Shown here: one piece after another, positions 9,483-18,590 of the stretch
Layout of the letters: each line of letters starts with the position of its first letter
Numbering within the stretch: position 1 is the stretch's first letter
From: Bog-756 sp963718405
Lineage (GTDB): Bacteria > Actinomycetota > Acidimicrobiia > Acidimicrobiales > RAAP-2
Direction: 5' to 3'
Assembly: GCA_963718405.1 (NCBI GenBank)
Contig: CAVQYZ010000005.1
Coordinates: 1 to 64,000 of the forward strand
Length of the DNA: 64,000 nt
The notes under the pieces: generated by a model
Told to the model about the DNA's origin: nothing
What the model saw: only the letters and a program-made list of their open reading frames with translations
Database searches by the model: none
Position numbers and translations under genes: made by a program

Positions 9483-9605
9483 CGGGTCACGGTCGGGTTC
9501 GGTCGGCGTCGGTGTGGGCGTTCGTTTCCGGGTCGGCGTCGGTGTCCGGGTCGGTGCTCGGCTTGCGGTCGGGGTCGTCGCCGGTTCCCGGTCAGCTGTC
9601 GAAGT
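9483..9605. repeat. GGTCGGCGTCGGTGT-type degenerate repeat
   Basis: A run of short imperfect copies of GGTCGGxGTCGGTGTC in the gap of about 160 bases between the mutY start and the end of the MaoC gene. I see no gene in it. Confidence 0.6.
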
Positions 9606-9628
9606 CCGGCCACGATCGGCCACCGGCG

Positions 9629-10141
9629 TCAGTCCCAGACGTCGTCCCCGTAGGGACGCAGGCGAGGTGGGGCGGCGGCCCGCTTCCACACCATGACCTT
9701 CCTCCGGTAGAAGCACACCTCTTCGCCTCGTTGGTTGAAGCCCTTGGACTCCACCGTCACCACGCCGCGGTCGTCCCGGGACTTCGACTCGACCTTGGAG
9801 ATGACCCGGCTCTCGGCGTAGATGGTGTCCCCGTGGAAGGTCGGGGCCCGATGGATCAGGGACTCCACCTCGAGGTTGGCGATGGCCGCGCCGCTGACGT
9901 CGGGGACGCTGAGCCCCAGCACCAACGAGTACACCAGGTTGCCGACGACCACGTTCTTGCCCTGGACCGTCTCGTGCTCCGCGTACCAGGCGTCGATGTG
10001 GAGCGGGTGGTGGTTCATGGTGATCATGCAGAAGAGATGATCGTCAGCTTCGGTGATGGTCTTGCCGGGCCAGTGGCGGTAGATGTCGCCCGGCTCGAAG
10101 TCCTCGAAGTAGCGCCCGAAGGGACGGTCGTAGGTGGTCAT
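9629..10141 (-). CDS. MaoC-like (R)-specific enoyl-CoA hydratase/dehydratase
   Basis: A 170-aa hotdog-fold MaoC protein. It has FEPGDIYRHWPGKTITEADDHLF, then M-NHHPLHIDAWYAE (hydratase Asp/His region) and NLVYSLVLGLSV, ending YRRKVMVWKR. Members hydrate enoyl-CoA or act in mesaconyl-CoA-type C4/C5 metabolism; the ADDHLFCMITMNHHPLH segment resembles mesaconyl-CoA hydratase relatives. ATG at 10141 is chosen from homologue-like length. The upstream reading frame is open and continuous with the DUF6941-like protein, without a clear ribosome site. Confidence 0.85.
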   Translation of the reverse strand: MTTYDRPFGRYFEDFEPGDIYRHWPGKTITEADDHLFCMITMNHHPLHIDAWYAEHETVQGKNVVVGNLVYSLVLGLSVPDVSGAAIANLEVESLIHRAPTFHGDTIYAESRVISKVESKSRDDRGVVTVESKGFNQRGEEVCFYRRKVMVWKRAAAPPRLRPYGDDVWD

Positions 10142-10663
10142 GGAGCTTGGTGTAGTACGCATCGACCGCGGTCGTCCAACGCGACCCCTGCTGACCGGGT
10201 GGCGGCGCGGCGCTCGGCGATGCTCAGTCCGGTTCGTCCCTACCAGGGCGGGACGGACGGTGAAGCCCAGGACCCAGTCGGTCTGGGAGTCACCGTCGAT
10301 GGCCATCCGCCACGCATAGCGGGTGCCGGGGGTTAGGGGGAGGGGCGGAAGGTTGATGGCCATGGCCACGTCGATGGGAGAGCCTTCGGGGATGTCCTGA
10401 GGGCGCCCGACAGTGAGCTCACCGCGCCACTCCACCGCGTGCTCGCCCTCGGGCGTCTCGACCATGACCGGGCGTCCGTCGGCGTCCTCCAAGAACAGCT
10501 CCCAGTGGTGGGTGCGGTCCGCCTCGTGCCATCCGACGTCGATCTTGAGGGCGATGGCCGTGGGCACCGGGTCCGGTCCCGTGATGCTCCATCCGCCACC
10601 CAGCACATAGAGCCGGCCCTCGGACACCTGGGCGGCATCGCACAACATCATGGTCACTCTCAC
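10142..10663 (-). CDS. DUF6941-like protein, in frame with the downstream maoC gene
   Basis: The first about 139 residues (MRVTMMLCDAAQVSEGRLY, GGGWSITGP, then PLPLTPGTRYAWRM and VLGFTVRP) match a small conserved actinobacterial family I know as DUF6941, of unknown function. After FTVRPA (about 10246) the frame continues without a stop into the MaoC protein through about 35 arginine-rich, unstructured-looking residues. A single-base deletion in the CCC run near 10250 would bring a TAG into frame soon after. Separate genes are therefore likelier than a real fusion. Confidence 0.65.
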
Positions 10664-10792
10664 GGTACGAGGCTACCGGCTCCCGACCCGCCATCGGATT
10701 CGGGAATCGGGCGTCCGGCCAACCGGACGGCGGCGTCCGGCCAACCGGTGGGGAGGCCGGCCAACCGGGTGGGGGCCGATAACGTTGGCGCC

Positions 10793-11437
10793 ATGGAGCT
10801 GAGGGGACTGCGGGACGACGTCTACCGGAGGCCGTTGGCCACCGCCCTCGACCGTCTGGGGATCGGACCCGGTTGGACCTGCGTCGACGTGGGTGCGGGT
10901 GGTGGGGATGTCTCGGTGGCGCTGGCCGAGATCGTCGGACGCCAGGGGAGGGTCTACGCCGTGGACAGTGACCCCACGGCGCGGGACGAGGTGGCTGAGG
11001 CCGCCGCCGCTCACAGCCAGGTGCTGGCCATCACCCAGGCGGGCGAGGATCTCCGGCTGCCCGAAGCAGTGGACCTGGCTTTCTGCCGCTTTCTCCTGCT
11101 CCATGTGGTGGACCCGGCTGTGGTGCTGGCCCGGATGGCCGGCGCGGTCCGGCCCGGGGGTTGGGTGGTGGCCCAGGAGCCGATCACCTCGGCGGGCCGC
11201 ATCAACGGTGACCCCTTCTCCATGCCGTCGGCCCTCCACCCCGACATCGGGGCGCTGTTGCCGTCGCTGGCCCGCAAGGCCGGGTTGCACACCGTGGATG
11301 CCTGGGCCGAGGCTCCGGCCGGGGCCGGACCGGGCCCGGTGGCCGACTACCTGAAGCTGCTCACCGAGGTCGATCCCGGCGACGATCCGGTGGTGCTGCC
11401 TCCGCTGGTCACTGTGGTGGCTCAGGCTCCGGCCTGA
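10793..11437 (+). CDS. Class I SAM-dependent methyltransferase
   Basis: A 214-aa methyltransferase with motif I VDVGAGGGDVSVALAE, the acidic end of strand 2 in VYAVDSDP, GEDLRLPEAVDLAFCRFLLLHV (motif II/III region) and VRPGGWVVAQEP. ATG at 10793 fits the N-terminus expected of this fold. It stands alone between a divergent and a same-strand gene, and the substrate is not predictable. Confidence 0.82.
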   Translation: MELRGLRDDVYRRPLATALDRLGIGPGWTCVDVGAGGGDVSVALAEIVGRQGRVYAVDSDPTARDEVAEAAAAHSQVLAITQAGEDLRLPEAVDLAFCRFLLLHVVDPAVVLARMAGAVRPGGWVVAQEPITSAGRINGDPFSMPSALHPDIGALLPSLARKAGLHTVDAWAEAPAGAGPGPVADYLKLLTEVDPGDDPVVLPPLVTVVAQAPA

Positions 11438-11439
11438 GG

Positions 11440-11570
11440 GTCAGGGTGGGGCAGGCGTGGGGTCAGGCGTGCGGGTCGGGCGTGCGGGTGGGGCGTGCGG
11501 AGCCGGCCTGAGGGTCCGGTCTGAGGGTCCGGCATGCGGAGCCGGCGACCGGGGAGCCGGCCTGCGGCCC
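11440..11570. repeat. GGTCxGGCGTGCGG / GAGCCGGC degenerate repeat
   Basis: The 200-base gap after the methyltransferase stop starts with imperfect copies of GGTCAGGCGTGCGGGTCGG, followed by copies of GGAGCCGGCCTGAGGGTCCGG. No gene is seen; the acyl-CoA dehydrogenase begins at 11638. Confidence 0.6.
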
Positions 11571-11637
11571 GAGGAGTGCAACCATGAGCCGTCATCGGCC
11601 GGTGCTGGTCGTCCATGCGCTTCGGTAGCCTGGGGCG

Positions 11638-13265
11638 ATGACCTCCGAAGCCCTTCCCGCGCCTGATCTGAAAGCGGCGGCCGACGCCGTCAGCGTCGCC
11701 CAGTCGATAGTCGACGCCGGCGTGTCGTCGTTGGCCCGGGCCGGCGGACCGGATGTTGCCGAGGTGCTGGCCTATGACGTGGCCCACGCCGCTGCGGCCA
11801 TACGGACCGCCGAGGCCGTGCTGGCCTATGGCTCCCATGGCGACACCGAGGCCCGGATCGCCTGTGCCTTCGCCGCCGACGCCGTAGCCGACCTGGCGTC
11901 GCGCACCATCGGCCGCTCGGCGGAGTGGGGCGTCGCCTCCGACTGGCTGGCGCCGGCCGAGAGCTTCGTGACCACCTACCGGGATTCGGAGTTCCTCGCC
12001 GCCTTGGCCGACCAAGAAGGGCCGCGTCATCTCGATGCCGACTTCGAACTGGTGCGCGAGACCTTCCACCGCTTCGCCGAGGAACAGATCAAGCCGCGGG
12101 CCGAGCACATCCACCGGGCCAACACCGATATCCCTGAGGTGATCATCTCGGGGATGGCCGAGATGGGTGGGTTCGGCATGTCGGTCCCGGAGGAGTTCGG
12201 TGGATTCGCCACCGGGGGCGAGGCTGACTACATGGGCATGGTGGTGGCCACCGAGGAACTGTCGTGGGCGTCGCTGGGCGCCGGAGGCTCGCTGATCACC
12301 CGGCCGGAGATCCTCACCCGGGCACTGGTGCACGGAGGAACCGACGAGCAGAAGCACAAGTGGCTACCCAAGCTGGCCACAGCCGAGGTGATGGGGGCGG
12401 TGGCGGTCACCGAGCCCGACTTCGGCTCGGACGTGGCCGGCATCACCACATCCGCGCGTGCAGACGGACGGAGGGTGGCTGATCAACGGAGTCAAGACGT
12501 GGTGCACCTTCGCGGCGCGGGCCGACGTGCTGATGCTGCTGGCGCGCACCGATCCCGACCGATCGAAAGCCCACCGCGGCCTGTCGCTGTTTCTGGTGGA
12601 GAAGCCCCAGGCCGATGGGCACGGCTTCCTGTTCGACCAGGCCGCCGGCGTCGACGGTCGACCGGCCGGCTCGGCGGGCCGGATGGAGGGACGGGCCATA
12701 GACACGCTCGGCTACCGGGGGATGCACTCCTACGAGGTGGCCTTCGAGAATTGGTTCGTCCCCGACGCCAACCTGGTCGGGGGGGAGTCCGGATTGGGTC
12801 AGGGGTTCTACCTGCAGATGCGCGGGCTTTGAGAACGGCCGTCTGCAAACCGCGGCCCGGGCCATCGGGGTCATGCAGGCCAGCTACGAGGCGGCCCGGT
12901 CCTATGCCGCCGATCGGATGGTCTTCGGGTCACCGATCGCTGAGTACCAACTCACCCGGGTCAAGTTGGCCAGGATGGCGGTGCTCATCCAGGCCACCCG
13001 TCAGTTCTCCTACGACGTGGCCCGGCTCATGTCCAAGGGTGAGGGAACCCTGGAGGCATCGATGGTCAAGGCCTACGTGTGCCGGGCCGCCGAATGGGTC
13101 ACCCGTGAGGCCCTGCAGATCCACGGGGGCATGGGTTACGCCGAGGAGTTTCCGGTGAGCCGCTACTTCGTCGACGCCCGGGTCCTGTCGATCTTCGAGG
13201 GTGCCGACGAGACGCTGGCCCTCAAGGTGATCGCCCGTCGCCTCCTGGCTAACGCTGCGTCCTGA
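11638..13265 (+). CDS. Acyl-CoA dehydrogenase family protein, two frameshifts
   Basis: A roughly 540-residue flavoprotein of the acyl-CoA dehydrogenase superfamily with an N-terminal extension of about 110 residues before the usual domain. Visible blocks are GMSVPEEFGGF, the FAD/substrate motif VAVTEPDFGSDVAG, WLINGVKTWCTFA, DTLGYRGMHSYEV, FGSPIAEYQLTR, ALQIHGGMGYAEEFPVSR and IFEGADE with the catalytic-base glutamate position. The frame shifts once near 12455 and again near 12825, where dropping one G from GCGGGCTTTGAG restores RGFENGRLQTAARAIG. All functional motifs are kept. The likely role is alpha,beta-dehydrogenation of an acyl-CoA. Confidence 0.85.
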
Positions 13266-13356
13266 TCTAGAGCGGCGGGTTGTGATCCGAGGCGGCGGCT
13301 GTGATCTGATTCTCCGGGTCGTGATCCCCGTCGTCGGGTCGTGATCGGCTGGCGTG
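13266..13356. repeat. GGTCGTGATC-type degenerate repeat between convergent genes
   Basis: Five imperfect copies of a TTGTGATC / CGTCGTGATC-containing unit fill the short convergent gap between the acyl-CoA dehydrogenase stop and the end of the aldolase gene. Confidence 0.6.
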
Positions 13357-13359
13357 ATG

Positions 13360-14298
13360 TCAGCCGGGAGTGCGACTGAGGCCGGCGCGCTCACCCCGGG
13401 TCACGAACTTGGTGGCCATCTTGGCCGAGGCCTCGTCGATCATCTCGTCGCCGAACATCACCGCACCGGAGCGATCGTCTTCGGTGGCCTTGCGGTAGGC
13501 GTCGAGGATGTCCCACGCCCGGTCGAACTGCTCCTGGGTGGGCGAGTAGACCTCGTTGAGTACACCGACCTGGTCCGGGGTCAGAGCCCACTTGCCGTCG
13601 TAGCCGAGAACCCGGGTCCGTTGCGAGAACTCGCGGAGGGCGTCCAGCTCGCGCACCTTGAGGAATGGACCGTCGATGACCTGGAGGCCGTTGGCCCGCC
13701 CGGCCATGAGGATCTTTGAGAACACGTAGTTGAAATGGTCTCCCGGGTACTCGGGGATGGCCACCCCACCGGTCAACACCGGCATCTCCATGGAAGCGGC
13801 GAAGTCGGCGGGACCGAAGATGATGGTCTCGAGACGGGGAGAAGCGGCGCAGATCTCTTCGACGTTGATGAGCCCCCTGGTGGTTTCGATCTGCGCCTCG
13901 ATCCCGACGTGGCCAACCGGCAATCCGTGTTTCTTCTCCACCTGCGTGAGCAACAGATCGAGGGCGACCACCTCGGCGGCGTTCTGCACCTTGGGCAGCA
14001 TGACCTCGTCGAGCCGCTCACCGGCGTTGGGAACCACGTCGATCACGTCTCCGTAAGTCCACTCCGTGTCCCAGGCATTGATGCGAACGCAGAGGACCCG
14101 GTCGTCCCAAGCCAGGTTCTTGATGGCGTCGGCCACCTTCGCCCGGGCTGCCTCCTTTTCCAAGGGGGCCACCGAGTCCTCGAGATCGAGGAAGCTCATG
14201 TCGGCGGGCACCGTCGGGGCCTTGGCCAGGAACCGCTCGTTGGAACCCGGAGAAGACATACACGACCGGCGTGGAAGGTTTCTTGAGCGTTCGGACAT
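13360..14298 (-). CDS. HpcH/HpaI aldolase / citrate lyase beta-like (CoA-ester lyase) protein
   Basis: A 312-aa CitE-like TIM-barrel enzyme. It carries the N-terminal RSCMSSPGSNERFLAKA (CoA-binding start of the family), LDLEDSVAP with metal-ligand acidic residues, CVRINAWDTEW, E-AQIETTRG (Glu ligand), IFGPADFAASM and a C-terminal KWALTPDQVGVLNEVY. These are shared by malyl-CoA/beta-methylmalyl-CoA lyases and related thioesterases, so cleavage or hydrolysis of a malyl-CoA type ester is likely. ATG at 14298 is chosen from the motif position; the frame upstream is open but belongs to the neighbouring HNH gene region. Confidence 0.85.
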   Translation of the reverse strand: MSERSRNLPRRSCMSSPGSNERFLAKAPTVPADMSFLDLEDSVAPLEKEAARAKVADAIKNLAWDDRVLCVRINAWDTEWTYGDVIDVVPNAGERLDEVMLPKVQNAAEVVALDLLLTQVEKKHGLPVGHVGIEAQIETTRGLINVEEICAASPRLETIIFGPADFAASMEMPVLTGGVAIPEYPGDHFNYVFSKILMAGRANGLQVIDGPFLKVRELDALREFSQRTRVLGYDGKWALTPDQVGVLNEVYSPTQEQFDRAWDILDAYRKATEDDRSGAVMFGDEMIDEASAKMATKFVTRGERAGLSRTPG

Positions 14299-14405
14299 GG
14301 CCTGATGGTACGACGCGACCGGCGGTCGGCCCAAATGACCGGGCCGGAAACGCTGAAGTGGCGATTCCCCACGGGGCTCGCTGGACTCGCTCGGCTGGGC
14401 CCCGC

Positions 14406-15978
14406 TCAGCTCCCCGGTGGGGCCCGACGCCGTCCCTTGGCCCCGGTGGTGGGTCCTTTGGCCCGCCTGGTGCGGGCGGGCGGTGGTTTGGGACGGGCCG
14501 GAGGGTCGAGATCGCCAGTGGCCGGTTCCTCCCGAGAGCACGAAGTCCTGGTAGGTGCGCTGGTAGTGGTGGAAGTGGCAGAGACGGGCCAGATTGTCCA
14601 GGCTGACCCGGCCCCCGTCTTTGTAGTCGATCTTCCAGTGGTCGAACTCGAGTCCCTTGCGCACGTCACAGTCGGGGACCACACAGGTCTGATCCCGTTC
14701 GCACAGGGCCACCTTCAAGGCCCAGGGGATGGAGCGTCCCATCCGGGTGATGGTGGTCACGTCCACCCCGTCGGTGATGACCAGGTAGCAGAGGGACTCC
14801 CCCAACAGCTCTTGAGCCTTGGACAACGAGATCGGACCCACCCCGGGGATCTCACAGATCTCCCCCGGGCCGAGCGAGCCCCGGCGCAGGGCCGCCAGGT
14901 CCGCCCGCACCAGCACCGTGGTCGACGGGGGTCGGGCGGTCGGCTGGGCACCGATGGTCTGATTCGATCCGCTCGATCCGCTCGATCCGTCGGACGGGCT
15001 GGACCTGTCGCCTGGTCGGGGCCGGCCGGGGCCAGGGAGCCGAACAGGTCGGCCTGGGGGTCGGGCCCGGTCCCTCGGGACCGTGTGGACCCGGTGGATG
15101 TGGGGTCCCGGTCCACCTGGGCCTGGAGGACCCGCCGGAGGTGTGCCTGGCCCCGGCCGGGATGCCCGTCCCGGTGACCAGGGCCACCAGAGCGTCGGCG
15201 GTGTAGGCCTCGCCGGGCTCGTGGTGGTCGTTTCTTCGGGCCTGGTGGAAGAAGCGGTCGGCCACCGGTCCGAGGGAGGCCAGCAGCCGGGCCCCGGCCT
15301 CGGGGGTGAACAGGCCGTCCAGTCGGAAGGCCCCCTCCTGGTCGGTCCAGGTCCGGATCCTGCGGGCCCGGTGGATGGCGGCCGCTGCTTCCTCGGCCTG
15401 TTCGGCCGAGCGGCGCTCCTGGCGGGCCTGCAGGCACCGGTCTTTCAACTGGCGACGGGTGTCGTGCTGGGCCCCGGTGACCAGGTCGTGCTCCTGGTCG
15501 GGATTGACCTTGGCCGCACGGGAGATCAACGAGGCCTGGGCCCCGGAGAGCTTCCCGGCCCGCAAGGCCTCTTCCACCTCGGGCTGGGAGGCCAGGGCCT
15601 CACCCAGCTTCAACTGGTCGATGGCCTCGCTCATCCCCGCCCCGGTCTGGGCGGCGAACCACTCGGCCGGCGAGCGGTGCCCGGTGCGCCTGTGGGGGTG
15701 GGACTCGGCCACCCGGGTGACGGCCAAGGTCTTGCCGGCCCCGCACAGGCGCTCGCCCCGGTCGAAGGCCGAGACCAGCAGGGCGGAGTCCTCGGGCTCG
15801 TAGCGACCGGGCTCGAAGTCGGCCATAAAGGTGGCCAGGGCCTCGATGGCGGCGAAGACCACGGCGGCAGACCCGGAGCCGGAAGACCCGGCACTGGACC
15901 CGCCGGCAGACCCGGACAGCCGGCAGACCCGGCGCTGTTGTTCTTCTGTTTCGTCGAAGTGGCGGTGGAACCCGTCAT
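14406..15978 (-). CDS. DUF222/13E12-type HNH endonuclease-like protein, frame-disrupted
   Basis: The N-terminal half is a DUF222 domain (AIEALATFMADFEPGRYEPED, RTGHRSPAEWFAAQTGAGM, AGKLSGAQASLISRAA, RRIRTWTDQEGAFRLDGLF). The C-terminal half carries an HNH zinc-finger nuclease motif (CVVPDC, GLEFDHWKIDY, LDNLARLCHFHHYQRT). Such 13E12-repeat proteins are multicopy in actinobacteria and of unclear role. Frame changes are needed near 15950, around 15000-15160 and near 14515; after the last one a basic tail ends at 14406. The start at 15978 is tentative. Disruption may be indels or genuine decay, since these genes often degrade. Confidence 0.7.
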
Positions 15979-16040
15979 GGACACGATTGTTCCAGGAGGG
16001 TGTGACACTCCCCGAAACAGCACCAAAAACACCGTAACTT

Positions 16041-16202
16041 GCCGAGATACAACAAGGGCCGACGGCGAACTCGATCTCCGCTCGTCGGGCGTGGAAGTGC
16101 GAGGACTGCCGCAAGCAGTTCTCCGTGACCACAGGAACGATCTTCCACGGCACTCGGGTCAGTCTGCGGATCTGGATCTTCGTGCTGTTCGAAATGGCGG
16201 CC
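16041..16202 (+). mobile_element. IS1595-family transposase remnant
   Basis: Read on the plus strand, 16086-16202 encodes RRAWKCEDCRKQFSVTTG followed by TIFHGTRVSLRIWIFVLFEM. This is the second half of the N-terminal zinc ribbon and the following helix of IS1595-family transposases. There is no upstream first Cys pair (a TAA lies at 16035), and after FEMAA the homology ends in unrelated sequence up to a stop at 16328. I found no terminal inverted repeats. It is a scar, not a functional element. Confidence 0.65.
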
Positions 16203-16443
16203 ACCGTCGAGACTCAATGGCTCTGGGGTGAGATCAAAAACATGCGGGTCGATGAGGATCAGGCCATATATCTGGAGTCGATCGGAGAGCTGATCGGAGC
16301 CTCGATCGAAGTGTCGTCGTCTTCCTGACCTGGTGGGCACAATCCTCGGGTGAGGATGCTGAGGTCATCATCGCTGTTACCCGGCGGATCTGTGAAGACA
16401 CCTACGGCTCACCCGGCTGATTCCGGGAGAATCTCTACGCCGG

Positions 16444-16701
16444 CTAGAGGTTCGGCCACAGCCGCCGAACGGACAATCTCATGGAACCGGCAACCTGGCA
16501 CCGTGACCCGTACCACCTGACCTGATAGGTGCCAGTCTGAATGTGGTCGAAGCGACAGTAGGCCACGATTGCGAGAAGGTACACGCCCGCACCAGCCACC
16601 AGACCCACGAACAGAATCGTCCAGGCGGACGGCTGATAGATGCTGGCGATGACTGCGCCGCCGACAGCTGCGGCCACACCGGTCAACACTGACACCCACA
16701 T
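16444..16701 (-). CDS. Small two-helix membrane protein, hypothetical
   Basis: An 85-aa protein not recognised from any family. Two hydrophobic segments (residues about 4-23 and 28-48: VSVLTGVAAAVGGAVIASIY and TILFVGLVAGAGVYLLAIVA) are followed by a basic/aromatic tail. It lies downstream of another small hypothetical gene on the same strand, 90 bases apart, in a region between an IS1595 scar and a tandem repeat. Confidence 0.45.
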   Translation of the reverse strand: MWVSVLTGVAAAVGGAVIASIYQPSAWTILFVGLVAGAGVYLLAIVAYCRFDHIQTGTYQVRWYGSRCQVAGSMRLSVRRLWPNL

Positions 16702-16791
16702 GTGGCCGACCAGGTGCTGCCGTGCGTGATTGAGGCACCGAACCCATACGGGGTGTCTCGGGAAATCCCCCGTCCGATCGGGTGCGTCGGG

Positions 16792-16995
16792 TCAGGCAGG
16801 CCGGTGAAGGGGGCAATAGTCCCGCATTCCCTCGGAGCCACCCCGACCGGGTAGGGATCTCCAGCCATCCATCGTGAACCATCTGCGGATAACTCCCGGG
16901 TACTTGGCACCGTGGCTGATGGTCCGGACGTCGAAGATGGTTTCGGTATGACAGCCGGGTCCGTCGCAGCAGAGCCAGTTGCCCTGGAGAGTCAT
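16792..16995 (-). CDS. Small Cys/His-containing hypothetical protein
   Basis: A 67-aa protein beginning MTLQGNWLCCDGPGCHTET and ending MRDYCPLHRP. The spacing of CC-x3-C-H and C-x2-H suggests a single zinc-binding module, but I recognise no family. A GGAGG-like ribosome site (ACCTCC on the plus strand near 17007) sits just upstream of the ATG. Function unknown. Confidence 0.5.
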   Translation of the reverse strand: MTLQGNWLCCDGPGCHTETIFDVRTISHGAKYPGVIRRWFTMDGWRSLPGRGGSEGMRDYCPLHRPA

Positions 16996-17249
16996 GGATC
17001 CACCTTGGAGGTAACCCTCTGGGTTGGATAGGGACTTTGGACCCTTTCTGTTCCATCTAGGGCGGAGGAAGATCGATCTGCGGCGGAACCCGGCTCGACG
17101 GGGCAGATGGCAACGTGGGTCGCAGCCGGGTTCCGCCCCCGTGACGACCGGGCCAGCGGGGCCCTTTCGGTTCGGGCCGGGTCATTCCCCTGTAAAACAC
17201 CTGGTGAACCGGACGTTTGTCAAGGTACACATCGCCGACCGCTGTGAAG

Positions 17250-17327
17250 CGCTAAGCCACCCGGTCAGCACTAAGCCACCCGGTGAGCGCTAAGCCACCC
17301 GGTCGAGCGCTAAGCCACCCGGTCAGC
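17250..17327. repeat. Four-copy 19-20 bp direct repeat (CTAAGCCACCCGGTCAGC)
   Basis: Units CTAAGCCACCCGGT start at 17252, 17271, 17290 and 17310 with 5-6 base variable linkers. The last copy includes the stop codon of the DUF885 gene. The rest of the 16996-17309 gap holds no gene I can support. The spacers are far too short for a CRISPR array. Confidence 0.85.
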
Positions 17328-18578
17328 GCGGACCTGATCCTCCAACTGGTCAGGCGTGAGTTGCTCGGACAGGAGCCGGTCGAACCGGGTCGGGTCGCCG
17401 TTGACGAAGGCCCGGCAGAGGGGCAGGCCTTCCACGTAGCAGGTGAGGTACGCCCGCCAGGTCGGGTGAGTGAGGAACTCGACCGCCTTGGCGGCGCGGT
17501 CCCTCGACAACAACCCCCAGCGGGCCACTTCCCCGATCACCACATCGGGGTCGGCTCCGTCTTCGTGGAGGCGGAAGGCGGCGTTCTGGCGCACCGCGCC
17601 CAGAGCCTCACCGGCTTCGGACACCGCGGCCACCACCTCGCTGTCGTAGCGGATCCCGAGCGGACGGAGATGGCCGGCCACGATCTCTTCAGGGCGACGT
17701 CCCATCACCACTTCGAGGCCGAGGTCGGCCAAGCCTTCGGCCAAGAGGCACTGCGGAGTCCCAACCAGAAAGATCGACTCCTCCCACCACTGCCGGCGGC
17801 GCACCAATCCCACTTCCTTGCGGGTGTGCTCGGTGTGGTGCCCCGGATAGGACTCGTGGGCCACCAGATGGGCCAGGCCGGTCGAGAGCACCGGTAGGTC
17901 GGTGTTGACCGCCACCCGGCTTCGGAGGCCCCCGAGGTAGTAGTTGAATCCGGACCAGGGCTGGTCCGACACCAGTTCGAACTCGACGCTTTCACCCTCG
18001 GGCAGACCGAACAGATGGCGGGTGCGCTCGCGGAGGTCGTCGGCCAGCGACCCGATAGCCGCCTGCAACCTGTCGACGGGAACGGCGTGCGACTCGCGCC
18101 AGGTCACCAGTCGCTCGGCCAACGGCCCCGAACCCGGGAGCACCTCGTCCAGACGGCGGTGGGCCTGCTCCAGCACCTCCAGGTCCACCCGGGTGGGGCG
18201 GACTCCGTAGCAGGCCTCGACCTCGTCGGCGTAGCCGATCTCCGCACCGGCCAGCCGACGGGCCGTAGTCAGCAGCCCCAGGACCTGGGCCCGGAGCCAG
18301 TGCCGACGAGCCGGGGCCGCTCCATCGCCACCACCGACGCCACCGCCATCGACGCCAGCCACCGTGGCCGACGGTTCGCCCAGGGAGTCACCGGCATCGA
18401 TGGAGGCGAGCAGCTCCCGGGCCGTGGCCACCAGCAGCGCGGGCGCAACGAGAGGCTCGGCGGCCACGGCGTCGGCAACCGCCGGAGGGCCGTAGTAGGC
18501 GTCGACCAACCCGTCGATGTGTCGACCCAGCCGGAGGCCGAGCAACAGGTACCGGTCGACCAACCCGGAGTCAGCCAC
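17310..18578 (-). CDS. DUF885 family protein (metallopeptidase-like)
   Basis: A 422-aa protein of the DUF885 family, bacterial proteins related to zinc peptidases. The HESYPGHH motif (family-typical HExxPGHH) lies near residue 245-252, followed by RRRQWWEESIFLVGTPQCLLAEGLADLG, whose glutamate could be a further metal ligand. Other family blocks are SDQPWSGFNYYLGG and SRVAVNTDLPV. An Ala/Gly-rich linker of about 20 residues near position 70-90 is lineage-specific. It has no signal peptide, and the substrate is unknown. Confidence 0.8.
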   Translation of the reverse strand: MADSGLVDRYLLLGLRLGRHIDGLVDAYYGPPAVADAVAAEPLVAPALLVATARELLASIDAGDSLGEPSATVAGVDGGGVGGGDGAAPARRHWLRAQVLGLLTTARRLAGAEIGYADEVEACYGVRPTRVDLEVLEQAHRRLDEVLPGSGPLAERLVTWRESHAVPVDRLQAAIGSLADDLRERTRHLFGLPEGESVEFELVSDQPWSGFNYYLGGLRSRVAVNTDLPVLSTGLAHLVAHESYPGHHTEHTRKEVGLVRRRQWWEESIFLVGTPQCLLAEGLADLGLEVVMGRRPEEIVAGHLRPLGIRYDSEVVAAVSEAGEALGAVRQNAAFRLHEDGADPDVVIGEVARWGLLSRDRAAKAVEFLTHPTWRAYLTCYVEGLPLCRAFVNGDPTRFDRLLSEQLTPDQLEDQVRADRVA

Positions 18579-18590
18579 GGCGGGCCGACC

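Noticed and set aside
13360..14916. One long protein joining HNH nuclease and CitE-like lyase
   Set aside because: The frame is open through both, but the lyase has its own ATG and the HNH gene has a better C-terminus in another frame.
17250..17327. CRISPR array
   Set aside because: Four units of 19-20 bp with 5-6 base linkers: no real spacers, no cas genes, and one unit overlaps a coding stop.
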